Origin: Rhopalosiphum padi
Taxonomy: Eukaryota > Arthropoda > Insecta > Hemiptera > Aphididae
Reading direction: 5' to 3'
DNA length: 64,000 nt
Assembly (NCBI RefSeq): GCF_020882245.1
Contig: NC_083598.1
Location: 92,857,236 to 92,921,235 of the forward strand
Part shown: positions 28,222 through 39,313 of the stretch, in pieces
Layout: every line of letters starts with the position of its first letter
Position numbering within the stretch: position 1 is the first letter of the stretch
The notes under the pieces: model-generated
Seen by the model: only the letters and a program-made list of their open reading frames with translations
Told to the model about the DNA's origin: nothing
The model's database searches: none
Position numbers and translations under genes: made by a program

Positions 28222-28990
28222 GTAAATTCTGTACTACTGATGTAAATCTGTATCGATTTTCTTACCATTATCATTTATCATTAATTTATAATAAGTCATT
28301 ACTCATTATTAACTGGAAAATATCTGTTTTGTGTATATTTGATAGTATATAATATTGTAATGCATATTGCTGCCATTATTTTACGTTCCTCTTATCGTTG
28401 TGCGCTGTAGTGTTGGCAGCATTTAGCGCTATCAGTAGTCAGCTGCCGCGATGAGGCACATGATAATTGCCCATTTTTTTCATCATAATCGTTAATTATA
28501 AATTTATAAATATATATTATTTTGTATTCTTGTTGTTTTTTTCGTCCATTATACATACCTTGTGCAATACCGGCTTATTATTGTATTTACCTACTTAGAC
28601 GTCTTAGACACCTAGTCCTTTTTTTGGCCGTTCTTGCAAACCTCTTGAGGTGAATATCGTTGATTTTTTGTGGTCTGCTGTGATCAACGCTGGTATTTTT
28701 GTTCTATTGTCTGGTAATTATGGTTCGGAAACTCTAATTTGAAAATTATATTTATGGTATTATTGTTTTAGTCTAGGGTTGTCATTTTACCAGCAGTAGG
28801 ACAATTTTGACGTTTCGTCCAGAATATATGGTTTTGGACTTGGTTTATTGTTTGTTAGCTGCATAACTGCTAGCTGTGGTGTTTGTATTTTTTTTAGTCT
28901 AACCACTTACGTAAGTGTTTGATAATTATGTGAGCTGCAGCTCATGCAATTAATTTTATATATTTATACATAAATTAAATTAATTTATTA
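28222..28990. other. AT-rich spacer, no feature assigned
   Basis: No open frame or transposon terminus that I can support. A patch at 28380-28460 is somewhat GC-richer. Confidence 0.5.
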
Positions 28991-29420
28991 TTAAGAGGAC
29001 GCCATACCCGCATGTGTTGTCTGTCTTACTAATACGTACATCATAACAAATTTTTGTTCAGTAGAATACATTTTGTGATGTTAGCTTTAATATAAGAGTA
29101 AATTTACCTATTATAAAATTTAAGGTAAGAATATTATCTAGACAATGACATATGCTTTAATTGATATTATCATTTTAAAGTGAGTTATGAACATTTTAGA
29201 GTTGTACAATTTTACACAGCTAAAACTCACTTTAAAATGATAATATCAATAAAAGCATAAGTCATTGTCTAGATAATATTCTTACCTTTAAATTTGATAA
29301 TAGGTAAATTTATTCTAATATTAAAGCTAACATCACAAAATGTATTCTTCTAAACGAAAATTTGTTATGATTTATATTAGTAAGACAGAGACAACACATG
29401 CGGGTATGGCGTCCTCTTAA
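28991..29420. mobile_element. Palindromic MITE flanked by TTAA
   Basis: The left arm (28991-29186) and right arm (29224-29420) are nearly perfect reverse complements of about 196 bases, separated by a 37-base loop. The ends read TTAA-GAGGACGCCATACCCGC and, mirrored, GCGGGTATGGCGTCCTC-TTAA. TTAA is the target of piggyBac-type transposases, but because TTAA is itself palindromic it could instead be part of the inverted repeat. Diverged relatives lie at about 38945-39313 and 42318-42355. There is no coding capacity. Confidence 0.8.
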
Positions 29421-29797
29421 TGTTGAAGCCGCCTGAGGCCATAAATTTGTATTTTATCATTGAAGTCAGCTGCGGCCCGAAATTGTTTATTATCACTGCC
29501 TCCTAAAGTATATATATATATAATATTTGTTGTTTGTTAGACCGTTTGAGTCATTATTGTTTTTATATGGATATTTTGTTATTTATTGGACTTTTTGAAT
29601 CATTTTTTTTTCATATATATATTTTGTTTGTTTATTAAACTGAGTCATTATTTTCTATTTACATAATTTGTTTTATTTTTTTGTTATTTGAATATATTGC
29701 CAAACGGGCAGTTTTGTTATTTTTCCATTGTTATATTATATTGTTTTAGCCAGGTAATAAAGTTAACACTGCAATCTATCAATCTTATTTATCATAC
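29421..29797. other. AT-rich spacer, possibly old LINE sequence
   Basis: No clear frame. The 3' part may belong to the decayed LINE that resumes after the hAT-like insertion at 29806-30977. Confidence 0.4.
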
Positions 29798-29805
29798 AGT
29801 CCATC

Positions 29806-30977
29806 CAGGGCCAGAATTAGAATTTTAGATGCCTGGGGAAAATCTTTTTTGAGGCTCCTAGGTTTAGGTTAAATAATATTTTTATAAAATAATTAATAAT
29901 TATACGAAAAGTAGTAAATATTGCTTGTTTCAGGGGTAAACATGGAGTGAAATTGTTGGGTCTTCATTGAGATAGTTTTGTATTACGCACCTCGCACGTG
30001 ATTTGTCTCGAACCCAACCCAAAAATTAAATTACATTATATAATATATTATTTACTATTAAAATTTTAAAATATAAACAAATCAGGTAGTAGGCGCTCTT
30101 TAAAAATAATGTTTCTCAAGCTTTTTTGTCTACATGCATTGGCGTATTTATGATTTTATATCCACTGGTATCTACATGTGTATTTTTTTTTCTTAAATCA
30201 GTTAAATCTTTTTTTTAAATTGTTTTAATGATTTTTTTATTGTATAAAATCATTGCTTAAATCAAATTTAAGAACAGATTAGGATGAACTATTTAAAGAA
30301 TAATTCTGTGCTATCTTAAGTGATATCTAGATAAAAAGTATATAGATACAAATTAAGTACCTACATCTTATTTAGATAAATAAATAAATTAGTATCTAAT
30401 TGGTAATCAAGATTTAAATTATGGAAATCTACATAAATCTCGTTGAGTTATGTACTTGTATTTTTTCAATAATCGTTTACTCATTTAATTATTTTATAAC
30501 AAATATAATATTACCACAATACTATCTATATGTAGTATACAGAGTGTAACTCGTCTATTTGACCTTATTGTATTTGTCAAATAGACGAGTTACACTCTGT
30601 ATATGAGTACAAAATAATAATAGAATTTGATAGGCTGTGTCCCTGTAATAATTTTTATGCTACAATATTTTAATGTTCAGTAAATCTTTTAACTAGTTCA
30701 ACGTTTATATTTATTCATATATTAAAATATTTAGAGTTCGCTTGCTGATGTTGTTATCAAGTACTCAAGTGACATCTTGACGTATTAATTTTAAACACCA
30801 AATTATATAAATACAAATCAATTTAAACTTTGGAAAGTGATATATTTTTATACAAATTTCCTAAACTGAGGGTCAAAATGTTTTAATTTTTTTCATAGTA
30901 TTCTGGCATCCAAATGCCCCTTAAACATCTGATGCCGGGGCAAATGCCCTTAAAACCCTCTGTCAATTCCGGCCCTG
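29806..30977. mobile_element. hAT-like non-autonomous element with 8 bp duplication
   Basis: This 1172 bp element begins CAGGGCCAGAATT and ends AATTCCGGCCCTG, giving a 13 bp terminal inverted repeat with one mismatch. It is flanked by AGTCCATC (29798-29805) and AGTCCACC (30978-30985), a 7 of 8 match. GATGCC-type motifs recur inside both ends. The interior carries a small perfect inverted repeat (30537-30602) and no transposase. It sits beside, and probably within, an older LINE. Confidence 0.75.
30537..30602. repeat. Perfect 27 bp inverted repeat with 12 nt loop
   Basis: The arm 30537-30563 starts ATACAGAGTGTAACTCGTCT and is exactly mirrored at 30576-30602; the loop is CTTATTGTATTT. Perfect symmetry within a decayed region suggests a recently inserted miniature fold-back nested in the hAT-like element. 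Confidence 0.85.
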
Positions 30978-30985
30978 AGTCCACC

Positions 30986-32747
30986 TATAACATATTTATT
31001 TATTTGTATAACGACAAATATTGTCTACTATTGCTGTGGTCACTTTATGCGCTAACAATATCAACTTTTAAAAAATGTATGGTTGTACCTTTGTTTAAAA
31101 CAGGACATAAATTATTATAATATTATGTGGTAATTATCAACCAATCACTTTATCTTTAACGTTTACTAAAATTTTCAAAAAATGTATAAGGTCAGAATAG
31201 TAAATTTTTTAGATAAAATTTCTTTTCAAGTAAACAATTTGGATTCAGATCTGGATAATCAACAACAGTTGCACTTTTTGAGATTGATAGCTTTATAATA
31301 AATAATATGGATGATAATAACAAAGTATTAGGTATTTTCCTTGATATTCAAAAAGTGTTTGATTGTGTAGATCATAAGATATTATTGAATAAACTGAATC
31401 AGTCTGGCATTAGAGGAATACCAAATGATCTTATAAAATAATTTTTAAATGAAAGAACTTAAAGAGTTAAAATAGATGATACTTATAGTGAATCACTTAA
31501 CATATAATAACTTGTGGTGTTCCCCAAGGCACAATATTGAGTGTGGGTCCTCTTTTATTCATTATTTTTATAAATTATTATGTTTTAAAAATACAAAATA
31601 ATACGTATTACGTATATTGAATTATTCAGTTTTGCTGATGACACTGCTATATTAGTAGCTGACAAATCAATTGATAAATTACTTAATGAGTCAAATTAAT
31701 TTCTTAATAATGTGTATTCTTGGTTCCGTAAAAAAAAATTATAATTTAATTGTCCATTCTTTGAAATGTATATGCGATTTTAATTCTTCATGCTCTTAAA
31801 ATTGTATTAATATTGAAAAAGTACAAGAAATAAAATATCTTGGATTAGTTTTAGATTATAAATTAAAATGGGATAAACATATATTTTCAATTAACAATAA
31901 ATTATTCAAATATTTCTATAATTTCAAAGAAGCTAAATATATATTTAATAATTCCTATAAAAGAATTATATTTTAACTTAAATTCTATCTTTTTATTCGT
32001 ATGTTATATCTCTTTGGTGAGGAACTTTTAATAATCATTTAAATAAACTTAATATTACTATAAATTGTGTCATACAATTTTTATTAATTCTACCTAATTT
32101 AACTAGTACTGCATTAATATTTAAAGTACTTAATGTGAAAAATCTGAAATGTATTCATAATTTCTCTGTTTTAATCCAGCTATATAAACATAAACACTTA
32201 ATTCCTATTTTTGATAATGAACACAAAACTAGATTTAAACATAATATTTATATACGTTTACCAAATTGTGTAAAAGTTTATGGACAAAAAAGTGTATTTT
32301 ATATTTATATGGGTCTGAAATTATGTTTAACTTTTAATATGAATAATTTTAGTAATTTAATTATTTTTAAGAAGTATATTAAACATTTAGATTTAGCTTG
32401 TTCTTAAATTAATTTATTTTATGTTATTTATTTATCATTTTTTCTAAAATGTTTAATTAATTTTGCTTACTATATTTTGTATTAAATTTACATTAATTTA
32501 TTTCTGCTGAACATGATACTTTAAAATGGAATATTCCACTGTATTCCTATATTTTTGACTTTACATACTATTTATTTGTTCATACCAAATTTTATTGTAT
32601 TACATTGTTTTCTTTTATATTCTTAAGAATTGCTCCCCCAGCACAAGCTTTGTTTACTGACGGTGCTGCAATATTGTATTTATAATTGTATAATTTGATG
32701 TAAAAACTTGCAATGTTGCAATAAATGTATCATTATTATTATTAAAA
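30986..32747 (+). pseudogene. Decayed CR1/jockey-like LINE reverse transcriptase
   Basis: RT motifs survive in order on the + strand despite many stops and frameshifts: NYQPITLSLTFTKIF near 31135, FGFRSG near 31230, GIFLDIQKVFDCVDHKILL near 31330-31390, FADDTAILVA near 31631-31660, and IKYLGLVLDYKLKWDKHI near 31830-31880. A 90-codon open stretch at 32135-32407 matches the position of the C-terminal domain. The 3' end is an (ATT)n microsatellite near 32728-32745. The element is dead; its 5' start is unclear and may extend to the left of the hAT insertion. Confidence 0.75.
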
Positions 32748-33448
32748 ATTAATTTATTAACCAATAAAAATTAATGTTATGTATGAATATGATATCAAAC
32801 AGTAAGTTTAATAGTAGAATATTAAAGTTTTTACTAACATTGGTTAATACAATTATACATGCTTGCTAATGTTTTAAATTAAGGATTATATTATTATAGA
32901 CAGTGTCTAATAATGTTAAATCCATTTATATCTGGTTTTCTAATTAGTATTCATAAATCTGTCTTTAAGAGCAAATAATTGTATTATATTGTCACATTCT
33001 TAACATATTAAAATATTTTCTAATATTAAAAAATTGAAATTAAATTAAATTGAATGCTTTTAAATAATATTTTGTTACTTTTTAAATACTAAGTATAATT
33101 ATTTCTTGTAGTGATTTTATTTTACAATTATTTTTGTGAAGGATAATTTTATCCTGACAGTATTAAAGTACTATCTGAAATAAGTTGGTATTGATTAATA
33201 TTTTAAATACATTTTTGTAAGGCCGGAGAAGTTAACTATTCTTTTAACTCGTTAAGTTAAGTTAATATAGAAAAATGTAACTATGTAAGTTAAGTTTAAA
33301 GTTAAAATTTACCTAGTTAAAATTTCTCACTTTGTTTTTCATATAACATTAAAAATTACCTATACCTTTTTTTAAAGCTAACAAACAACATAGTAATTTA
33401 TGTAATAGAGGACTTATAGTTTTAAATAAATCTATATTAAAATTAATT
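32748..33448. other. AT-rich spacer
   Basis: No frame or terminus recognised between the LINE 3' tail and the left target duplication of the complete hAT element. Confidence 0.5.
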
Positions 33449-33456
33449 GCTGTACC
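33449..33456 (+). repeat. 8 bp target-site duplication, left
   Basis: GCTGTACC, identical to 37549-37556 on the other side of the hAT element; 8 bp duplications are diagnostic of hAT integration. Confidence 0.9.
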
Positions 33457-33980
33457 TAGTGATGTAAATTTTCATGAAAATTTTTTGTGGTGAAAATTTT
33501 CGTGAAAATTTTCATGAAAATTTTCAAAAACATGAAAATTTTGAAAATTTTATAATTTATCATATTAATTTCTTATCAAATAAATCTTTTAATATTATAT
33601 AGTTATAGTTATAACTTGTAATTATATTATTATTCATATATTCATAGTTATATTTTAAACTATGTACTTTTATTACCATTTATACCCATTAATAAATGTG
33701 CATTTTTTTCTTTTATTAAAAATGTATTTTTACTTCAGTGTAAATGTTGAGTGTATAATCATTGTGCTACAAATTACAATTATTGATCTTTTTTTGTAAT
33801 TTATTGGTTGAGTTTGAATCACTTCCACAATTTTAACCAAATTATAAATTTTTCTATTATAAGTGCTTCATTTGACTCTGACATTATACTTGTTACAATG
33901 TAAAAAAAATGAAATAGAAATTTTATAAAGTATTTGAATATATTTAAATTTGAAAATAATAAAATATAGAAACAATTGTA

Positions 33981-34460
33981 AATCTAACAGTATTTTGTTA
34001 GTTAATAATTGGTAGTAAATGGTAACAACTTGTTACTATGTAAGTATAAATTAAACGCTTATCTTAGAAAATAACAAATTAATATATCAAACTTAAAAAA
34101 TATATATAGATCACAAAGTAGGTAATTATTTTTAATCTAACAGCCTTTTGTTAGTTGGTACTTGGTAGTAAGTGGTAACAACTTGTTACTATGTAAGTAC
34201 AAATTAAACGCTTATCTTAGAAAATAACAAATTAATATATCAAACTTAAAAAATATATATAGATCACAAAGTAGGTAATTATATTAAATCTAACAGCCTT
34301 TTGTTAGTTGGTACTTGGTAGTAAGTGGTAACAACTTGTTACTATGTAAGTACAAATTAAATGCTTATATTATAATTAACAAATTAATATATCAAACTTA
34401 AAAAATATATATAGATAACAAAGTAGGTAATTATTTTACATCTAACATTCTTGTTAGTTT
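33981..34460. repeat. Tandem repeat, ~153 bp unit, 3 copies plus a partial
   Basis: Units begin with (A)ATCTAACA at 33981, 34134, 34287 and (partial) 34439. Each carries TGGTAACAACTTGTTACTAT and a CAAACTTAAAAAATATATAT block. The second copy matches its neighbours best, suggesting slippage or unequal exchange. The array lies inside the hAT element, between its left end and the transposase stop codon. Confidence 0.85.
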
Positions 34461-34556
34461 TTAATATGTAAATAAAAAACAGTTCTTTTAAAAAATCTAT
34501 TAAACTTAAGAAAAAAAAAAGGTAGATTTGTAAGTAAGTTATTACTTATTAATAAC

Positions 34557-37038
34557 TTAAAATTTTCTGTAATCTTTTATTTCTGGGATATCAAAAACTC
34601 CTCTGGAACTTTTTGCTTCTGGAGACTTTATCAACTGCATTACATCATCATACTTATACCAAATTTCATCTTTTGGAGTAGGCCATTTCCATCCAGATCC
34701 ACTCATCACCATCACACTTACTAAAGCTGAACTCTGGCTTGTATCATTTACAACACCTGGAAAAAATTCCCCTTCATATTTAACTATAGCAAAGTCTCCT
34801 TTTTTATATTTATCTTCAAGATTCTGAACACTATTTTCATCAGAATTATCATCGTCATTTAAAAATCCCAATTCTTCTTCACTTTCACTAGATACCACTA
34901 AATCTTGATTTTTCTTGATTCTTTTATTAGGGCCTGACTCTAATAAGCAATCAGAAATATTATCATCAATATTTAATGGCAGTGAATTTACCAAAACAGA
35001 TGACACACTTTGTATCATTGTAGGTTTATTTTCAACATTTTTCTTCAAGAGTCTCAAATTATGATTAATATACACTAACTTCCCAGCACGATCATTAGTG
35101 AGTCGATTTCTCTTTGCTGTGTGAATATTTCCATATGAACTAAATGTTCTTTCACATGCGGCTGACGTTGCAGGAAGTTGAATTATTCTTGTTGCAATTA
35201 TGGATAATTGAGAAGATGAACACAAACCATTCCACCAAGTTGTAGCTGATATTTTGCTGACAGTATCCCAGATGAATGATTTGCTCCACAATCCTTCCTT
35301 GACTTTATATTGAGCAAACTCAGCTAAAATATGTCCTTCGTCAACGTTATCCGAATTTCGAGCAATTTTAGCCATGCACTCAATTCCTTTTAGTTCTTCA
35401 TCATTTGTTAAACATTTACCATGTAACATAGGATCTAAAAGATTTGCAGCATAATGTAAGCTTGTAATGCAAAATTTTTTTCTGTTTTTTAAAAATAACA
35501 TAATTTTTATTTTATTCTCTGGTGAATGAGTGTTTAAACATTGCTCAAAATGATCATTTAAGTCTTTAAATATTGTGGGAACCAAACTAATTTGTGGTGC
35601 ATCACCTTCAATTATTGTTATCCAATCAGCAACAGGTTTAAGAAGTCTATAGATCTGTATGATACCTTTCCAAAATGTATCACAAAGTAATTCTTTTTTT
35701 GTACCATCAGATAATACTTTAACAACTCTATCATCAATAGCGAATAATTGCAGAGCACTTTTATTATCTAAAATACTTCCAAGACAAGCCACATGAGAAC
35801 CCCATCTAGTTTTTACTGGTAATTTAAGAGTTAATTTTTTCCCAGTTTGCTTTTCTTTGAATATTGCATTTAGCTTGTGTGAAAGATTGATTTCTTTGAC
35901 AATATTTTTACCACTAGTTACTACTGAAGAAATATTGTCCAACTCTGCTAAATCTTTTGCCAGTAAATTTAAGCCATGAGCAACACACCCATATGCTTCA
36001 AGATGACCATATTCTTTTTTTAAAATGTCCCATGCTGATTTCATGCTTTTAGCATTATCAGTTACTACTCCTAAAACTTTGTTTGGGCCAAGATCTTGGA
36101 TGATTGATGAAATTTCTTTGGCAATGTAAGCACCGGAATGTGATACAGCTCCTGTACTAATAGTTTTATAGAAAATTGGTACAGGAGTAGTAATAACATA
36201 GTTGATAATTGGCTCTCTACGGATATTTGTCCAACCATCACACATCAATCCTAAGCTACGAGATTCATAAATTTTAGAATCAACATTTTGCTTTACACTA
36301 TTATATTCTTCTTCTAAATGACTAGTTGATAATTTATAACGAGATGGAACTTCCCAAGATGGACGAAGGATTTTGAAAAATAATTTCCAATTTGCATTTT
36401 CAACAATTTGAAAAGGTGTTCCGCTCGAATAAATGGCTCTTGCAAATAGTTGTTCAATTTTTAACTAAAAAAATAATAATAGTAGGTAATTAAGAACAAT
36501 TTGGCAAGGCTTATGATTACTTGAATACTTAACTAGATCAGATGAAAAAACAATAATCAATATTGCCATATATTATAATCAACTATACTTTATTATTTTA
36601 TTATTTTATTACTATAAATTATATTAGAAAGGTTAATAAAATTAAGTATAATTAATAAAAAAAAATATAAATATTTGATTATACACTAACCTGCTCATCT
36701 TTTGTTATAAAATCGACAAAGTTTGTCATATTACGTTGACGAATAACTTTTTTTTGTTCCTGAGTCTCTTGCTTGTTTTCATTTGATTGAGTATCAGGCT
36801 TGTCGAAGTCAACATTTTCATTAGATTCAAGTGATTCAACTATACCGTCTATACCACTTGATTTATTTTTTACCATATTTGGGCATTTAGTACATTTATT
36901 ATATATGTGGTCATACATTCTGGTTACATTAACTACGGTTTTCCATTTGCAGTAATTACATGTATAAAGAGTTTTTTTGTTAACCTCGACTCCATAACGC
37001 GTGTAATGAAATAGAATGGTTTTTAATTTTTTAGCCAT
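34557..37038 (-). CDS. hAT transposase with BED zinc finger, two exons
   Basis: DNA transposase predicted to excise and insert the surrounding element. Exon 1 (37038-36691, 116 aa) starts at an ATG and carries a BED-type finger: C27 and C30 (CNYC), H44, C49. A phase-0 intron (36690-36465, 226 bp) runs from CAG|GTTAGT to TTTTTTAG|TTA. Exon 2 (36464-34557, 635 aa plus stop) is open throughout, giving about 751 aa. Expected hAT catalytic residues are D192 (CDGWT), D252 (VTDNA) and E554 (ACERTFS). A C-x2-H motif lies at C276/H279, RWGSH near 337 and WW at 526-527 in the C-terminal dimerisation region. The N-terminal half of exon 2 resembles the DUF659 domain. The C-terminal ~150 residues are acidic, then enter a less familiar extension. 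Nothing visible is broken; the splice model is inferred. Confidence 0.88.
36465..36690 (-). other. Transposase intron (predicted)
   Basis: On the minus strand the donor is GAGCAG|GTTAGT and the acceptor TTTTTTAG|TTAAAA. Splicing keeps the frame (phase 0) and extends the transposase 72 codons upstream of the first in-frame initiator-like codons of exon 2. Without splicing, exon 1 ends four codons after the donor. Confidence 0.8.
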
Positions 37039-37548
37039 TTTTAAAAGTAAAAATTATCACACTATTACACTAGTCAATAGTCATATTATAACAATTAATG
37101 TCGATACAAAAACTTATACTTCTTACTTTTTTACGCAAAAACAGTTAAACACTCTTGCAGATTGCACTATTGCAGACATAAACTTACTTATACTCACACA
37201 AATACAAAATCATCGATATTATCCATAGAGAATAATAATAATATATTAATATACTCTATGATATTATCATTGAATATATATATAATAATAATATAAATAA
37301 TATACTAAATTACGCGGTCTTAACGGTTCTAAGACCGTGCTACATCTCGATGATTATATTAGATAATAACCATCAAAATGAACAGCTGTGGTACAGTGAT
37401 ACCAACCATACAATCTCAAAAATTAATTAAGTTAAACAAAATACATTAAAACTAAAATTTTCAAATTTTCAAAGACAGTTGAAAATTTTCAGAAATTTTC
37501 AATGAAAAAAAAAATTTTCAATTGAAAATTTTCAAGCTTACATCTCTA

Positions 37549-37556
37549 GCTGTACC
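37549..37556 (+). repeat. 8 bp target-site duplication, right
   Basis: GCTGTACC, identical to the left copy at 33449-33456. Confidence 0.9.
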
Positions 37557-38192
37557 TAATGTAGTAATCTGATTTTTCCTTATTATTACCTTGAGCTGAT
37601 TAGGATATTGTTTCTGTGTTTTTGTATCTATTAGATTTTATTACTTATAATTACTATGTTATTAGATAGTCCATACTCCATATTATAATAGATTTTTTAT
37701 TACTTAATTGCAATGTTATTAGATAGTCAATATTGTAATAAATGGTAAACACTAAATAGAAACTTATGGATAGTTTCCTGTTTACCATGACACGCGCATA
37801 TTTTTGAGGACTACGCCCATATTTTTTTGTATAAAAAGGGTTGTAGCTTCATTATCAGATTAGACATATTATTTTGACCACAATTGTGCATAGACCGGTG
37901 AAGTTGTTCTACATTTAACAACCTATCGGGCTAGGCTTTGATATTGTCTCAATAAATAAACATACTTTAAAATTTATTACGTGTTATTATTTACTTCAAA
38001 CTTCATACCACCGAAGCAGACCTACAACAAAATGGACTTCGTCGTTAAATTGTGTTGAGCCTATCGTCACAGAGACGTCTCACTACACTAAGTACTCATA
38101 TACTTTAATAAAATTAATTTTATGTATTTGTTTACCTAATGATCTAAATGAATTATATAGGTAGGTATATCATTACAACCACTGCTGTCTGC
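37557..38192. other. AT-rich spacer
   Basis: No gene recognised. The segment 37790-38100 is slightly GC-richer; a motif near 37985-38090 (ACCGAAGCAGACC) gave no assignment. Confidence 0.45.
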
Positions 38193-38926
38193 TGTAGGTA
38201 AATTTAAACAAGGCAATTTTTGTTAGTAAGAATAATTACGCTGTAGCCAAGTTAAGTGTAGTTTGAGTGCACGTGTTTTTTTACTAAAAATTATTTTGTA
38301 ATTTACCAGTTAATTTTTAAACAGTTAAAATGCCCAAAATTCCAAATTCATAACTGACATCAATTAGAAAATGAATTGAATCGTACAACATCTGGTGAGA
38401 TTTTCAAAATTTTGAATAATGCACAGAAATAAACATGGAACATACTTTGATAAGTTATTATTTTTCAAATTAACATACTACATTAAATCGTACTTTTTTC
38501 CTATTTATATCACCAATGTATTATGTATACCTACATACTATTTGATTTTAATTTAAATATTAAAAATATTAAAATATTTTTTACAATGTATTACGATTAA
38601 CTAATGATAAAAATTAAATTACAATTTAAAAAATTACATTTTTGTATTGCATGTTTGCTATACTATACATCTTATACTTTTTGTTTATGAACATTTAAAC
38701 AAAATTAATAATTAATTATTACTGTATAATTAAAATTTAATGAAAATTGAAATTTTATTTTGTAAATTAATATGTTATGTACTTTTTTCTTGCATATTTT
38801 ACAATTTAAAATGCATATAAATTCGGTCTTTATATATCACCGACATTGTAATAACGCAGCGAGCCACTAGTTTAGGTTAGGTTAGGTTAATCCAGCTATA
38901 GCTGCAGACTAGGTATATTATATAAT
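38193..38926 (-). repeat. Right arm of the ~735 bp inverted repeat
   Basis: Reverse complement of 26150-26883. The inner end reads GTAGGTAAATTTAAACAAGG; the outer part holds CGCAGCGAGCCACTAGT followed by a TTAGG-type tract at 38872-38890, then TATATTATATAATATA. Only scattered differences from the left arm are visible, for example AACAAGG here against ATACAAGG. Confidence 0.8.
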
Positions 38927-38944
38927 ATAGATATAACCCCATAT

Positions 38945-39313
38945 TCAGAAGTAAGAATATTATCTAGTCGATGACATAGATTTTTTTTCATTTCAATAAT
39001 TGAACATTATTATATTATATTATTATAAGGCGAATTATGGCTTATGGATATTCTAAAATGTGCAAACCATTTACTATTTTAAAATGCTCATTACTTGCTT
39101 TTATAATAATTAATAAAATATAAAAAAGAACCTATGTCATCGACGAAATAATATTCTTAGTTCTTTGTTTCTTACTTTTAAAATTGGTGATAGGTCACTC
39201 TAAAATTAAATATAACAGAGTTAAATTAATTATTCAGAACTATGTTATGATTGTTACCTATACATTAATTGTAAGATGGAGACAATATGCATGTGGATAT
39301 GGCGACATTTTAA
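38945..39313. mobile_element. Diverged, truncated copy of the palindromic TTAA MITE
   Basis: GTAAGAATATTATCTAG and, further on, GTAAGATGGAGACAATATGC...GGATATGGCGACA mirror internal and terminal parts of the element at 28991-29420. A TTAA at 39310-39313 closes the right end. The left terminus is missing. It starts immediately outside the right inverted-repeat arm. Confidence 0.6.

Larger units (their letters stand above)
33457..37548 (-). mobile_element. Complete hAT transposon
   Basis: This 4092 bp element is flanked by an exact 8 bp duplication GCTGTACC (33449-33456 and 37549-37556). The ends are TAGTGATGTAAATTTTC on the left and, reverse-complemented, TAGAGATGTAAGCTTGA on the right. The terminal repeat is short (about 13 bp, imperfect) and followed on both sides by GAAAATTTTC-rich sub-terminal repeats, which may be transposase-binding sites. 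The minus strand encodes an uninterrupted two-exon transposase. A perfect duplication plus an intact frame suggests a recent arrival. Confidence 0.9.

Noticed and set aside
26150..38926. Polinton/Maverick-like giant transposon with long terminal repeats
   Set aside because: Arm length would fit, but the interior has no DNA polymerase B, integrase, ATPase, protease or capsid genes, only unrelated transposons.
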